Positions 35,823-47,700 of a stretch of DNA of 64,000 nucleotides are shown piece after piece. This DNA is from Atrina japonica (taxonomy: Eukaryota > Mollusca > Bivalvia > Pterioida > Pinnidae). Location of the stretch: contig BROG01001148.1 in assembly GCA_030159075.1 (NCBI GenBank), positions 52,992 through 116,991 on the forward strand, in the 5' to 3' direction. The notes under the pieces are model-generated. The model was not told the DNA's origin, ran no database searches, and saw only the letters and a list, made by a program, of their open reading frames with translations. Each line of letters opens with the position of its first letter. Position 1 is the first letter of the stretch. The position numbers and the translations under genes were made by a program.

Positions 35823-36500
35823 TCTCTCTTCTTCGAGAAAAATCGAACCGAATCACTACGAGATCTGCAATTTCAAGTGCTCACAGCGACCATCATGAAA
35901 GGATTTCCGGAAAACAAGTCAGATTGTCCGATTCAGATTTCAGAATATTGGAATATGCGTCATGAGCTAAGTTGCAAGGAAGGTTTGATTCTGAAAGGAG
36001 ATCGAATAGTGATTCCGAAAGTGTTGCAAAAGGAAATGCTACAGAAAATTCATGAAGGTCATTTAGGAATCGAGAAATGTCGTCATAGAGCTTCAGAAGT
36101 GTTGTTTTGGCCAGGGATGAATCAGTCGATTGCAGAAATTGTGAATTCGTGTTCTACATGTGTTAAATATCATTCAAAGCAAGCTGCAGAGCCACTGCAG
36201 CCACATCCGAGTGTTTGCCATGCATGGGAGAAAATTAGTGTTGATTTGTGTCATTTTAATGATAAGAATTATCTTGTAATGTGTGATTATTATTCTAATT
36301 ACCCTGAAGTTTGTTGTCATTCTGTCATTTGTGCAATGAAACATGTGTTTGCAGGTCAAGGAATCCCCAAGGTCGTTTTCAGTGATAATGGTCCACAGTT
36401 CAGTTCAGCAGAATTTGAAGAGTTTGCAAAGTGGTATGACTTGACACGTCAAGTCCTTTACATTCACGTTCGAATGGACTTGCAGAGAAGGTAGTTGGTA
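35823..36500 (+). mobile_element. Ty3/Gypsy-type retrotransposon integrase fragment (broken)
   Basis: The open stretch to 36494 shows an HHCC zinc-binding module (HEGHLGIEKCRHRA...CSTCVKYH), then integrase core landmarks: VDLCHF, CDYYSNYPEV, and the second catalytic Asp in FSDNGPQFSS. Compared with the family, a few residues after PEV are lost, and a frameshift near 36440 puts the third catalytic Glu in another frame. Reverse transcriptase and gag are absent; the 5-prime side is cut off by satellite DNA. A dead remnant. Confidence 0.85.
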
Positions 36501-36537
36501 TTGTAAACATTTGCTGAAAAAATCACACGATGTAGTT

Positions 36538-36985
36538 TTTTACCAGTCACTTTGACGCGTAAAGGTGTGTTGAATCTTGTATGTTGAATCTTTCGGATTT
36601 TTACCAGTCACTTTGACGCGCAAAGGTGTGTTGAATCTTGTATGATGAATCTTCCGGATTTTTACCAATCACTATGACGGGCAAAAGCGTGCTGAATCTT
36701 TCGGATTTAAGCGAGTCACTACTACGGGTAAAGGTGTGTTGAATCTTCCGGATTTTAGCCAATCACTAAGAAGGGCAAAGGTATGCTGAATCTTGCTGAA
36801 TTCCTAGTATAAAAATGTAAATTCATTTTGTTTCTTTCAAACATCGAGAGTGTTATATTATCGTTTGTTGTTTTTTATTTTATGTTTGTCAATTTTGGAG
36901 ATGCTATGCAGAATTTTTATCTAGTTTGGTAGTTTCGGTTCGAATCTCGCTCAGCGGAATTAGAATTGTCACAAGACAAGAACTG
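36538..36985 (+). repeat. LTR-like region following the Gypsy fragment, with U3 tandem repeats
   Basis: Five units of 47-61 bp (each with ccagtcact or a variant, then aaaggtgtgttgaatctt) run from 36538 to about 36790, followed by a TATA-like agtataaaaatg at 36808 and about 170 bp of further sequence. Part of it recurs as LTR fragments at 26222 and 54300, supporting an LTR with promoter repeats in U3. The exact LTR ends could not be fixed. Confidence 0.65.
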
Positions 36986-36988
36986 TCA

Positions 36989-37260
36989 TATTCTCCGAAT
37001 ATGAGAAAGTTGCCAGGAAATAAAGTAATTCCAAGTTTTTTTCGCTGTCTTGCTAGCGTCCACCCTCAAACCAAAAACTTAGCTTTCTATAAGTAAACAA
37101 AACACAAAACGACAAAAAGGGGGGGGGAGAGAAAACAAGAAAACACGAAATATTAGGAGACCAAATGCAAATTAATGAACATTTATGTGATTTACTGATG
37201 TGTTATCAAAATAAAAATAAATGTAATCCTGTACAAATAGATGTTTTTCCTAATATATTT
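36989..37260. repeat. Interspersed repeat shared with 15298
   Basis: About 270 bp following the LTR-like region; differs from the other copy by a short g-rich insertion near 37120. Confidence 0.65.
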
Positions 37261-37341
37261 ACGACAATTAACAGAACCGAGTATTGCAGATGCAGCACCT
37301 ATATTAACGGCTAGTTATATAGCAGATGTGATAGAGTCCAA

Positions 37342-37915
37342 TTGTTTTGGAAGATTCTAGAGTTTCTAGTGGGCATCATCTTCAATAGTCGACATTCCTA
37401 TTTTATACAGTCACAGATCTCCACAGGAAAGAAACTGTTAGCAACTCGGTCCAATTTTACTTACAGGTACATAGACGACGTCCTGTCTATAAATAGGCCA
37501 GAAATTCATAATTACCTCAAATGTATCCTGTTGAGCCTGATAGGTATGAGACGAACCAGATGCTAGATGTATCCTGTTGAGCCTGAGAGCAATGAGACGA
37601 ACAGAGAGTATCACACCTGTTTCTTACTTAGATTTACTCCAGTTATTTGGAAGGACGGTCAACTTCAAACCTCCCTATAAACATTACGATTTTAATTTTC
37701 GTATCATGAACTACCCGTTCCTGAGAAGTAAAATCCCGTCTTCTCCTGCCTCTGGTGTTTTCATTTCACAATTTATACGTTATGCCAGGGCATGCTCCTC
37801 TTTTGAATGTTTTATCCCGAAAGCCAAACAACCCGCAAATAAACTACTCACCCAGGGATACGTTGTTGAAATTGTCACTAAGGAATATTTATGGATGATA
37901 CGAGGATGTTGTTAA
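37342..37915 (+). mobile_element. Penelope-like RT fragment with breaks
   Basis: Two overlapping frames: FTYRYIDDVLSINRPEIHNY (to 37566), then VSYLDLLQLF, YPFLRSKIPSSPASGVFISQ and RYARACSSFECF (to about 37850). A short duplicated stretch (atgtatcctgttgagcctga at 37521 and 37567) sits between them. A tail resembling 12270-12340 recurs at 38738-38820. Confidence 0.75.
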
Positions 37916-39075
37916 ACAATTATTCTTCATATTAAGACCGTTATCATATCAACTTTTTCTTCAATACCCATAGGTACATTCTTCATCTTAACTTCATAGA
38001 CTATTTACCTTTCCATTGCGTGATTTCATTCGACCTGATATTGACATTTTTTATTATAAAGAAATATTTTCTTTCAATAATTTTCATGATTTTGGTGCCT
38101 CATTTTGACCTTTAAGCTATCGCGCTAAAATCAATAATTTTGAAATAACGTTTGCATAGACCATTAAGCTGTTGCACGTTAACAATAGATATTCAACAAG
38201 TAATATAACAACTCAAAACGTATACATATTCTGCATTACACTTTGATGTATTGTACTTGTTAATTACTCGATTTTTTATTCAAACTATACGCCAACTAGA
38301 GCCGGATTATAATGTACCCAGGAAGAGACCACCGGCTTTCCACAAATAAATTGGCAAAATTTCACACAAAATCAGCTTAGGTTACACTGGGACTGACTCG
38401 AACCTGCTCTGATTGGACGAGACCTCGTGGTTTTTAGGCGCAATGCTCTAATAGTAGGGTGCCCAGTGTCGAAAAATACCTCTAGCTAACGCGTTTAAGT
38501 TAACGGAGTAACACACGGTTAAATTTATTTGCAAATCATAGGAAAATCTTTATATTTTACAATCGTGATTGTCGTGTTGCTTACACTGCCAGATCATTAA
38601 CTAGGACGATTGTCATTCAACACATTACTTATTTTTGCTCGTTGTATGGTTAAATTATTTGTTTTATTTGGCCAGTGAAGTAAGTAGAAGGTTGTTTTGT
38701 TCCGATGAATATTTTGTGCCGGTTTCAAGTAACTTTCTGTACATCTAATTCGTTGTGTTATAATGGACTTGAGTTTTGATTATTGATTGGTACTTCTTCA
38801 ATTTTTATTGAATTAATTTTGTCGTGGCAATTGTAGTATAAGCAATCAAATTTTTCGGTGTTTTTTCATATCAGGACCTTGGCACACTTCACAGAAAATT
38901 GGCTTGTTCAAATTCCTTACAAAGCTTTGATGTTATCTGATTTTTTAGGATCTAGTTTTCACTTCTAATGGATAATATATTTGTTCGAAGATTCCATATA
39001 CGCCGGTGAACAATGTTTATCGCACACATTAGGTTCGTGTAGGTTTTTTATTTCTATCAAAGGATGATAGATGTC

Positions 39076-39079
<4 letters not shown>
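37916..39079. other. Unassigned region with a Penelope tail fragment
   Basis: Contains a tail match at 38738-38820 and a possible tRNA-like head at 38378-38470; otherwise nothing recognised. Confidence 0.5.
38378..38470 (-). mobile_element. Possible degenerate tRNA-like SINE head
   Basis: The minus strand reads gggcaccctactattagagc and then, about 40 bp later, a B-box-like ggttcgagtc. This is the layout of a tRNA-derived promoter, but the acceptor stem does not pair well and no tail or target repeat was found. Tentative. Confidence 0.3.

Positions 39080-39161
<82 letters not shown>
39080..39161. repeat. (AT)n microsatellite
   Basis: About 41 AT units between unassigned sequence and the repeat at 39215. 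Confidence 0.93.
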
Positions 39162-39164
<3 letters not shown>

Positions 39165-39214
39165 AAAAAACCTACCTGTTATGTGGTCACTGACCTTGAA
39201 ACTTGACCTTGTTG

Positions 39215-40290
39215 GGCTTTCAAACTAACAGGAGACTGAAACAAGAGGCTAAGCGGTCACTTCAGTAAAATGTGAAATGCAATGAGAAAATATTTGTGCC
39301 CTATGGGTCATAGCGCTTTGTCATTCGCAAACATTAGGAATATTCCCATTGAGATAGTTTTTGTCACATTTTGTTTTTGGTTCATTGGTCCCTTGAAAGA
39401 AGGTAAAATTGATGAAAGACTGATATTTTCTGTTTGTCTAGACTTAAGTTTTGTGTCTATGTGTCTATAGGTGTTTATGACATTAAAATTGAGACCAACA
39501 ATAATCCTTAGATAATTCCTAAAACTTTCCTTGTATATTTTTTTTCACAAAAATTCAATAGTTATTAGTTAATAAGCCATTTGTATAGAATATTGCATGT
39601 AATAAATAGTGCACCTTTGTGGCTTATTTATGAACAGATTTAGTTTCAGAATCATACAAGACAGATACTGACTTAACAATTTTACACACCAAATTTGATA
39701 GAACTCTGATCATTTGGTCATCATGTCCAGAAGAAGACATTCTTTTAAAGATGTATTAAGATTTAGTCCTTTTATACCCAATAGGCGCCTTATGAGTCTG
39801 AGCCCATTTTCATTCATATACATTATGCAGTTTTACACGGGAATAACCCTTGCCAAAATTTGGACCACTAAAATTAGTTAATAAACTATTTGTATTAAAC
39901 TGTACCCTATGTTATCTGAAGCGCCCTTAGTAACTCGCTTAGACAGATTTCGTTTTCACTCGCAAACTGTGACTTAGCAGATATTGACTTAAGAATCATG
40001 CATACGAAACTTCAATATTATTTGATTATTGGTTCGTGAGAAGAAGACTTTTAAAGATATACCAAGAATTTTTCGTTTTGGGGGCCCTATGGACCCTTTT
40101 CCGAAACCCTTTTCCTTCGCAAACATTAAGTGGCTTCATATGGGAATACTACATGCAAAGTTCGGTTAAAATTGGCCCACTGATTTTTGATGAGAAGTTG
40201 AAATTGTGTAAAAGTTAACGTCGCACTACGACCGACAAAATATTATCATAATAGGTCACCTTTAGTTCAGGTGAGCTAAACAGCTACTAC
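39215..40290 (+). repeat. Interspersed noncoding repeat with about 310-bp sub-repeats
   Basis: Starts near gaaacaagaggctaagcggt and ends ggtcacctttagttcaggtg. The interior repeats related blocks (agaagaagac then ttttaaagat at 39729 and 40041; aatttggaccacta and aattggcccactga). It resembles a very common molluscan noncoding repeat from memory; no coding frame. Confidence 0.45.
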
Positions 40291-41574
40291 TGGCTACGAC
40301 CATTTTCTGTGCTGCCTACATGAACATCGACATTGTTGTGCAGGATTGAAGTGATTAGAATGTAGGCCTACAAACTTTACAGACATTTCGTTTCCATACC
40401 CCCTTTGAAGCTTTTCTGTACTTTGCATTTCTGTAAAGCAAAGATATAACCAAAACGGCCTTTTAAATCCATTCTACGTAAGTGTTATACAAATTTCGGA
40501 ACAAGAGTACAAATTATTACGCTTAACCAATCACAAGAACGAAATTTACCAAAGAATTGACGAAGCCATTCTTTCAAAAGACAGTGAAAAACAACATTTA
40601 TTGGGGACGACATACAAATGTTAATATCCAAGAACATCTTAAGAGTTAACTTGTATTTAATCTATTGCAAAAACTCAATTTTTAAAATAGTAATGGGTCA
40701 AGGTCGTTGTTATATAACAAATGATATAAATTGTTAAATGTGCACCCTATAGGTTTATATGTACACCTCGAATCATAATTTGCAAATTACAAATCAAATT
40801 AGTCCTAAATATAGAATCTATAGTTATAATTCTTTAAATAATGCGAATTTAATTTGCTCTAAACGCATGTATGTAGGGGCCTCAACCTTTGTGAATGTGA
40901 CTATGCGTTTTCCTGAACTTTCTAGATTTGAACTTTGACCAAAAATTTAAGAAAACGTGACCACTTCAGATAATGACGACATTGATATTTCAGTGAGGCT
41001 TGGTCTCCTCTTTCAATGATATAAAATTTTGCCATGTGTCATTCCGTTAACCCAAATCGACCAAATTTGTTGGCTGGGCACCCTACTATAACCACTCTGC
41101 CAAGGAAATTCGTCATATGAGGCTAAAATATCACAACTCAAAGTATTTAAGAAGTCATTAGAAAGATATATTCCAGATACTTCGCACATACATGAAAGCA
41201 GGGTAGTATACCCAAACAATTAAAACAAAACCGCAGTTAATACAATTGTAATATGGCTTACATGTATATCATCTTGTTGATCCTATAACTAAATAATTTA
41301 ATAAAGTAACTGTAATAAGCTATAGTTATCGTTGTAAAGTTGTATATAAAAACAGTTTTTACCAATATACAGTAACATTATACTATACCAAATTAAATAT
41401 TCACCAGTACAAATATAATAGTCATCTGCGTAACCTCGTAAAAATAAAACCAAATGAGTTCAGTTGCAATATTCAATGTTGAATCTTGGATGTCAATACA
41501 TAGACAAAACTGCACATATGTTTCTATCCGTATCATCAGACTGCACGCGGTCGTTGTAGCGGATGGATTCAACG
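40291..41574. other. Unassigned spacer before unit C
   Basis: No open frame above about 70 codons with a recognisable motif and no repeat shared inside the window. Confidence 0.5.
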
Positions 41575-41577
41575 AGA

Positions 41578-42144
41578 GCAAAGCCCTCATATATGTAGAG
41601 AAGCTTACAATTTTTATTCCTACTACATTCGGGGACCCGTACTACTAATGTTAAAAATTCTGCTCACATCCTGAATTTCCGCGAGACATAAACAAAATGT
41701 CGGAATTACAAAGTCATAACTTAAAAGCGCATTGCAAAGGAGGTCATAAAGAACCGTACAAGCAAACGTTTTGCGGACTAAGACTAGGCCATAACGACTA
41801 GGGTTGTATATTAAACCCGATTACGAAGCGCATACATTATTCGGGTAATCTGAACTGCACGAAATGATAGATACGCTTGAATAGAGTAAAATATATAGCA
41901 TAAAATATAATGTTGCATTTAATTGATGACTAATAAATAACACATAGATTCTATGTAAGTTTCAACACCAAGGAAACAGTCAGCCACTCAATATTTTATT
42001 TTGAACAATGAGTGAATGACCGGGGCATTTACGTGATAAAAACACCTGAACATTAATTTCTTTTGGGATTCTGTTGTGATGCCCCCGCCAAAGGGATTAA
42101 CTGAACATGTAAAACTGTTGATTTTTATCCATTTGTAATAGAGG
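41578..42144. repeat. 567-bp tandem duplication, first copy
   Basis: The stretch starting gcaaagccctcatatatgta recurs exactly 567 bp later at 42145, and both copies end with the same aaaactgttgat. Unit B holds this sequence once (about 15949-16365). Confidence 0.85.
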
Positions 42145-42692
42145 GCAAAGCCCTCATATATGTAGAGAAGCTTACAATTTTTATTCCTACTACATTCGGG
42201 GACCCGTACTACTAATGTTAAAAATTCTGCTCACATCCTGAATTTCCGCGAGACATAAACAAAATGTCGGAATTACAAAGTCATAACTTAAAAGCGCATT
42301 GCAAAGGAGGTCATAAAGAACCGTACAAGCAAACGTTTTGCGGACTAAGACTAGGCCATAACGACTAGGGTTGTATTATATTAAACCCGATTATACGAAG
42401 CGCATACATTATTTCGGGTAATCTGAACTGCACGAAATGATAGATACGCTTGAATAGAGTAAAATATATAGCATAAAAATATATATGTTGCATTTAATTG
42501 ATGACTAATAAATAACACATAGATTCTGTGTAAGTTTCAACACCAAGGAAACAGTCAGCCACTCAATATTTTATTTTGAACAATGAGTGAATGACCGGGG
42601 CATTTACGTGATAAAAACACCTGAACATTAATTTCTTTTGGGATTCTGTTGTGATGCCCCCGCCAAAGGGATTAACTGAACATGTAAAACTG
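42145..42692. repeat. 567-bp tandem duplication, second copy
   Basis: Nearly identical to 41578-42125 with a few small indels. It lies 3-prime of the gene stop on the minus strand and is noncoding in all frames. Confidence 0.85.
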
Positions 42693-42745
42693 TTGATGAA
42701 TGCTTTCGTCCTCTCCATAGGTTTCCCTGTGTATGATTATTTATA

Positions 42746-42872
<127 letters not shown>

Positions 42873-43107
42873 GGGGCCTATTACAAATGGATAAAAATCA
42901 AGGGTTTGATAGAAATTCTTAATACTTTGGTATCTGTTTTTTTTTTTTTTTTCATCACCGAGTATAAATGTATGCTGGTAAACATTTTGTCCCCGAGGAA
43001 TCTTGTCGCTCGGAAATACCGTCATATGAAATATGAAGATAAGTAAGTTGGTATCTGTGAGTTTCATATGTTGATGGAAACCTCATTGTATGAAGATTTG
43101 TTTATTG

Positions 43108-43211
43108 TTACTCGCAATCATATGTGATGCCAACTTGTCGTCTAGCTTCATCCATTATATAATAAACAGACTCGCTGTCACAGAAGGAAACTGATGGACT
43201 TTCTGTTTTAC
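43108..43211 (-). CDS. Copy C exon 7 (stop codon)
   Basis: 104 bp from a CAG acceptor to a TAA stop. It encodes KTESPSVSF then [16 protein letters not shown], matching the usual ESP...DE.R...G.. family C-terminus. The phase matches exon 6 (G plus GT makes the Gly codon). Confidence 0.82.
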
Positions 43212-44705
43212 CTGAAATATAGATGTGTGTGTGTGTGTGTGTGTTAGTACTTCGAAATACATATACACGGTAAAAAATAAGAATGGGTACTTCATTGAAT
43301 ATGATGCATAAAACACAAACAAATATTCAAATGAATTAATTTATGCATCTTTAGTATATACATGCATTTAAAGGGGCATTAACTGTGGTTCTTTTTTCAA
43401 GAATATTGTTATCCTTTTTACTACTTATATTGATATACAAAAAGAGATATACACAGGCATAAAAATTCTTAAATTCCTATATATTTTGTGAAAATTGCCC
43501 GAGAAGCCCAGATCTGACACTTTTTTAATTGCAACTGATTAACTCAACCTTATTATATGTATATAATTGCCACACTGGACCTGTTAGTACAGTTATACGT
43601 CGAATAGTAAGAATGGGTACTGTATTGAATATGGTATAAATCATTAAGATATCCAGGATATAGGTACAAATCTAGTAAAAAATGGACAAACACGGACCTC
43701 TTGAAATCAAGAGGTGGGATCAGTAAGCATCCCCTGATGTGATGCATAAAAACAAACAAATATTCAAATAAATAAATGAATTAATTGATGTGTCTTTGGT
43801 ATAGACATGCACTTAACATTTGTTTATGTATTTATCAGTGTTGGATTACTTATATACTTGGTGATTGTACGTCATTCAATAACTTGTGTGACTACTTAGT
43901 GTCCTTGTAACTGAGATGTCTAGCATGTATGTTTCTGTCTATCTTTAGTAGTCTGTATTTCCAACGACTTTTTCAGTGACGCATACACAAATGAAGTATA
44001 TGGTGAATAATTCATTGAAAAGACGCTACGTGAATACACAAAAGGAATGAATTTCTAAAGCTAGACTTCCGGATCACTATTTGAACTGGTTCCCTTCAAG
44101 ATGAATTCCAATCTTTATATTATAATCACGAAAAATTTTGTACAATTCATTGTTTTGTACATTAGTTTACATCTTAGTTTTAGATTCCAAACATTGCATT
44201 ATAGTCATCAATAGTCATTTGTGTCTAAGGATTAGACAAATGGATAGACAAACAAACATACTGATATTTATGTATTTACGTTGTTGAACGCTTGAAATCG
44301 TCACTGAGGAAGTTTTCTTGTCGATACGGGGATCTTGTTAAACAATACGAGGTCTCCTTCTCAGGAATGTTGGATGGTATCCTGGAGCATGACCATTTAC
44401 ACTGACTCCCTTTCGCCAGTTATGACATTTCACCGAACTTGACATTTTCACCGAACTTGAAAGGATTCCATGTAGCATGTAGTGGGTGTGGCATGCTGGT
44501 AGAGGACGCTGACTCTTTCCGAACACCTGTTCCTATCCTGTTTGGGATTCGCGATTGTTCTTCATGTCGAGACCCTTTTTATATCTAATTTACTATTCTA
44601 ATGGACTTTGGGTATCGATCATCCGTTGGTACTTTTACTTTTTATTATATAAATAATTTAGACAGACAGACAGACAGAAAAAAACGGACGGACGGACGGA
44701 CGGAC

Positions 44706-44745
<40 letters not shown>

Positions 44746-47700
44746 CAAAACTTAACTTTACCTGCTAGGAGACACTTCCTCACATGGTCGGCTTCGTAGC
44801 TTAGTCCGCCACTATTCGGATAATTAAACGGAACTGGTCCCTCAGGTATTTTATTTGTAATTTTCTCTCCATCCAATGTTGCCTCCTTGGGACAGTAAAA
44901 TCTTTCTGGAATCTGCAATATATGGAATTGATAAAGATGTCTCTTATACAAACATCTGCAGAATTTTTCAACTTTGTACTTTCAGATTTTATATCCATCA
45001 TATATAAAGCCAGTACCTGGTATTTCGGTATCAGCTGAATTATTATACTAAAGTAAAAGATGACTGACTGACAATTAGGAGATTAAGGACAATTAGATTG
45101 TTAAATTTGAAGATTCACATTTGGTAATAATATTTTGCAGATTTGTTCATAATTGTCTGGTTGTTAGCTTATACTATATTCTATTTTCTGAAATGTTGCA
45201 TTCATTCTTCTAAAGTAGTTGCGGACACATCAGAATGAAAAGTTTCCAAATATAACAGTATTATGGTATTTGTTTTTCTGAAAACTTATCATACAGTAAT
45301 GATGGTGTGACCGGAAACATATTTACATACCACGAATTCTATTTCTCTTTTCCAAATAACAATTGCTTGGATGCCTTTAGAATTATAATACGATTTATTA
45401 AAGAGAAACATTTGTGGCATAATTACATCAATTAAACCTTTATTTCCATATACAACTGCACATTGTTTATCTCCAAGAAGTAAGCTGTAGGTCAAACTTG
45501 CTCTGCTGCCATTTTTATAGCTCAGTATCATTGTACCATCGACATCCACTCCTTAAATATATGATAAAAATCTGTATAAACTCTCTATCTCTATCAAACG
45601 TTTTATATTTATGAGCGGGTGTTCTGTAACCTCTACATGAAACAGGAAAACATCCAAAAACATCTAGCGGCAGTTCAACGCAATTAAGCGATAATTTCAC
45701 AACATCCAGAAGTTATTCAACGACAACTAGCGGTAATTCAACAATAACAACGGGGAAAAAACTAGCAGAAGACAAAAATGATTGCCATAAGCATTATAAT
45801 TTTGGTTTTACATTTATAATATTTATGTCGTTGCCCCTGTAGTGGAGCGTTTGAGTCCCCAAGGATATACATAAACCTAGTACTTGCTTTTTCGGTACCA
45901 GCTGATCTTATACTAATGTAATATTTCGCACTTATTATGCCATTCAAATTCTAAGTTTCTCAAAAGCTAAGATAGTCATATTTTTATAGTGGTTACTCTT
46001 AGACGGACTGGGCTATACATTTAGATTTATTATTTGGCCTTGTGTGGTATGATGCCACTTTCTTTTTTTTAAATTATGCAGCAATTCAGTACTTACAATA
46101 GGAGCAATTCAACATCTACTAAATCAGCAATTCAAAAATTACTATAGCAGCAATTCAACAACTACTAAATTAGCTATTTGGAAAAACACCTGCTTTGTTT
46201 ACAACATGGGCGCAGACATTTTGGACACCCAAAGTTGTGCGGAGGGTAAAATGAGCCCAGAGATCTGATTGGTCATTAAATGAAAAAATTAGTTTTGCCA
46301 TTAATAAGTGAAATTAAGGTGATAAAAAAGATACATGAATATTGGTAGTACTTTGGAAATTATAGGGTTGACGGATGAAAATTGAAAGGGAGGGGTCATA
46401 TGAGAATAGATATTTTCCTTTGGTGCGGAATACTACGAGTTGTAAACAAGTGAAAATTTGAAGTAGAAATGCAACGGCAACCTATACTTTTGATTGCATA
46501 TTTTGTTATCAAAAATATTGATCTTTCAGCACAGGGTACTTATTTGACCCAGATTTAATAACCATGGGAGTGACAGTGACCTGAAGTTTTGTAAATTAGC
46601 ATTGAGGCCTATGGGAAAATATTTGGTGGTGTTTGTCCTATAGAGAAATGCATATTTGACACATGTAGGCTGGATGAAGCCTTAAAATAAGTCAATTTCT
46701 CTCGTTTTTATCACCTAAGTTGCAATTTATTCACTTTTACTCATACTTTTAAACAGATTTGAGGGTCTCTATGAAATGGGGTACCTGTTGGGGGTCCACA
46801 AGGTGCAAAATTTAATTAGGTGTGTTGCCTCTTACACACATTATTATGCATTTGTTGCATATTGAGATCTCTTAATTTTATCTGTATGTTTTTATATTAC
46901 ACCTAGAACTAATATTTTATCAATTATTGGTCAAAATTCCATCTGTACTTGGAAAATTCAAGTATACCCCACCCTCTCCTACAAACATGCACATGTTCTT
47001 TTATAAAAAATCATATAGTTATGGTTATACATAGTGACTAATTTTAGCAAAATATTTTGGAAATGATGTTTCTATTGTAAATTTTAACCCATTTGAATTA
47101 AAATCAGACCTTTTTGAGGTAAAGACTGGTTGATTTTCTTCTTTTGAGGGCAAAATCTACATATTGGACCATGTCATTTTACTCGTGCAGTGTATTTTGT
47201 ACCTTTAGCTGTACATATGTACTGTATCTGAAGGGGTAAGAACCATCTCATTTTTAAGAAAATTGTATTAAACTGCATTTCAGCATTTAAGTCTCATCAG
47301 TAAAATATTTTCATCATGCCATATACACTGAAAACAGTATAAAAATTAATTTAAATCCCCCCCCCCCTGATCTGTACACAAGAATTTCCACATTGTGGTT
47401 TAGGTCATATTGTGTTAAATTTGGGTAATAGATAATTTGTAAGTAAAAAAATTCTGTAGAAATAGGGCGCTTTAACATTTTTTTCATAATCTATCAACAT
47501 TTTAACCTGTAGAAGGAATATTTCAATTTCTTAAAGACATAGTATCTACGAAAATGGTTATTTTTTTTAGTCGGCAATTTTGCGGAAATATCGAAGATAT
47601 GACTGAATAATGATCTTCCACGTCGACACTTTTTTTGTATAATTAGCGTAATTAAACGGATAAATGCTGATTTGTTGTCGTCGTCTGTAAGAATCAAACT

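Noticed and set aside
37262..37364. Possible exon reading LTEPSIADAAPILTASYIAD
   Set aside because: An AG acceptor precedes it, but there is no convincing donor, the frame stops within 40 codons and it is not recognised; it may be part of a repeat.
39282..39470. 62-codon plus-strand frame
   Set aside because: Inside an interspersed noncoding repeat with sub-repeats; no conserved motif.
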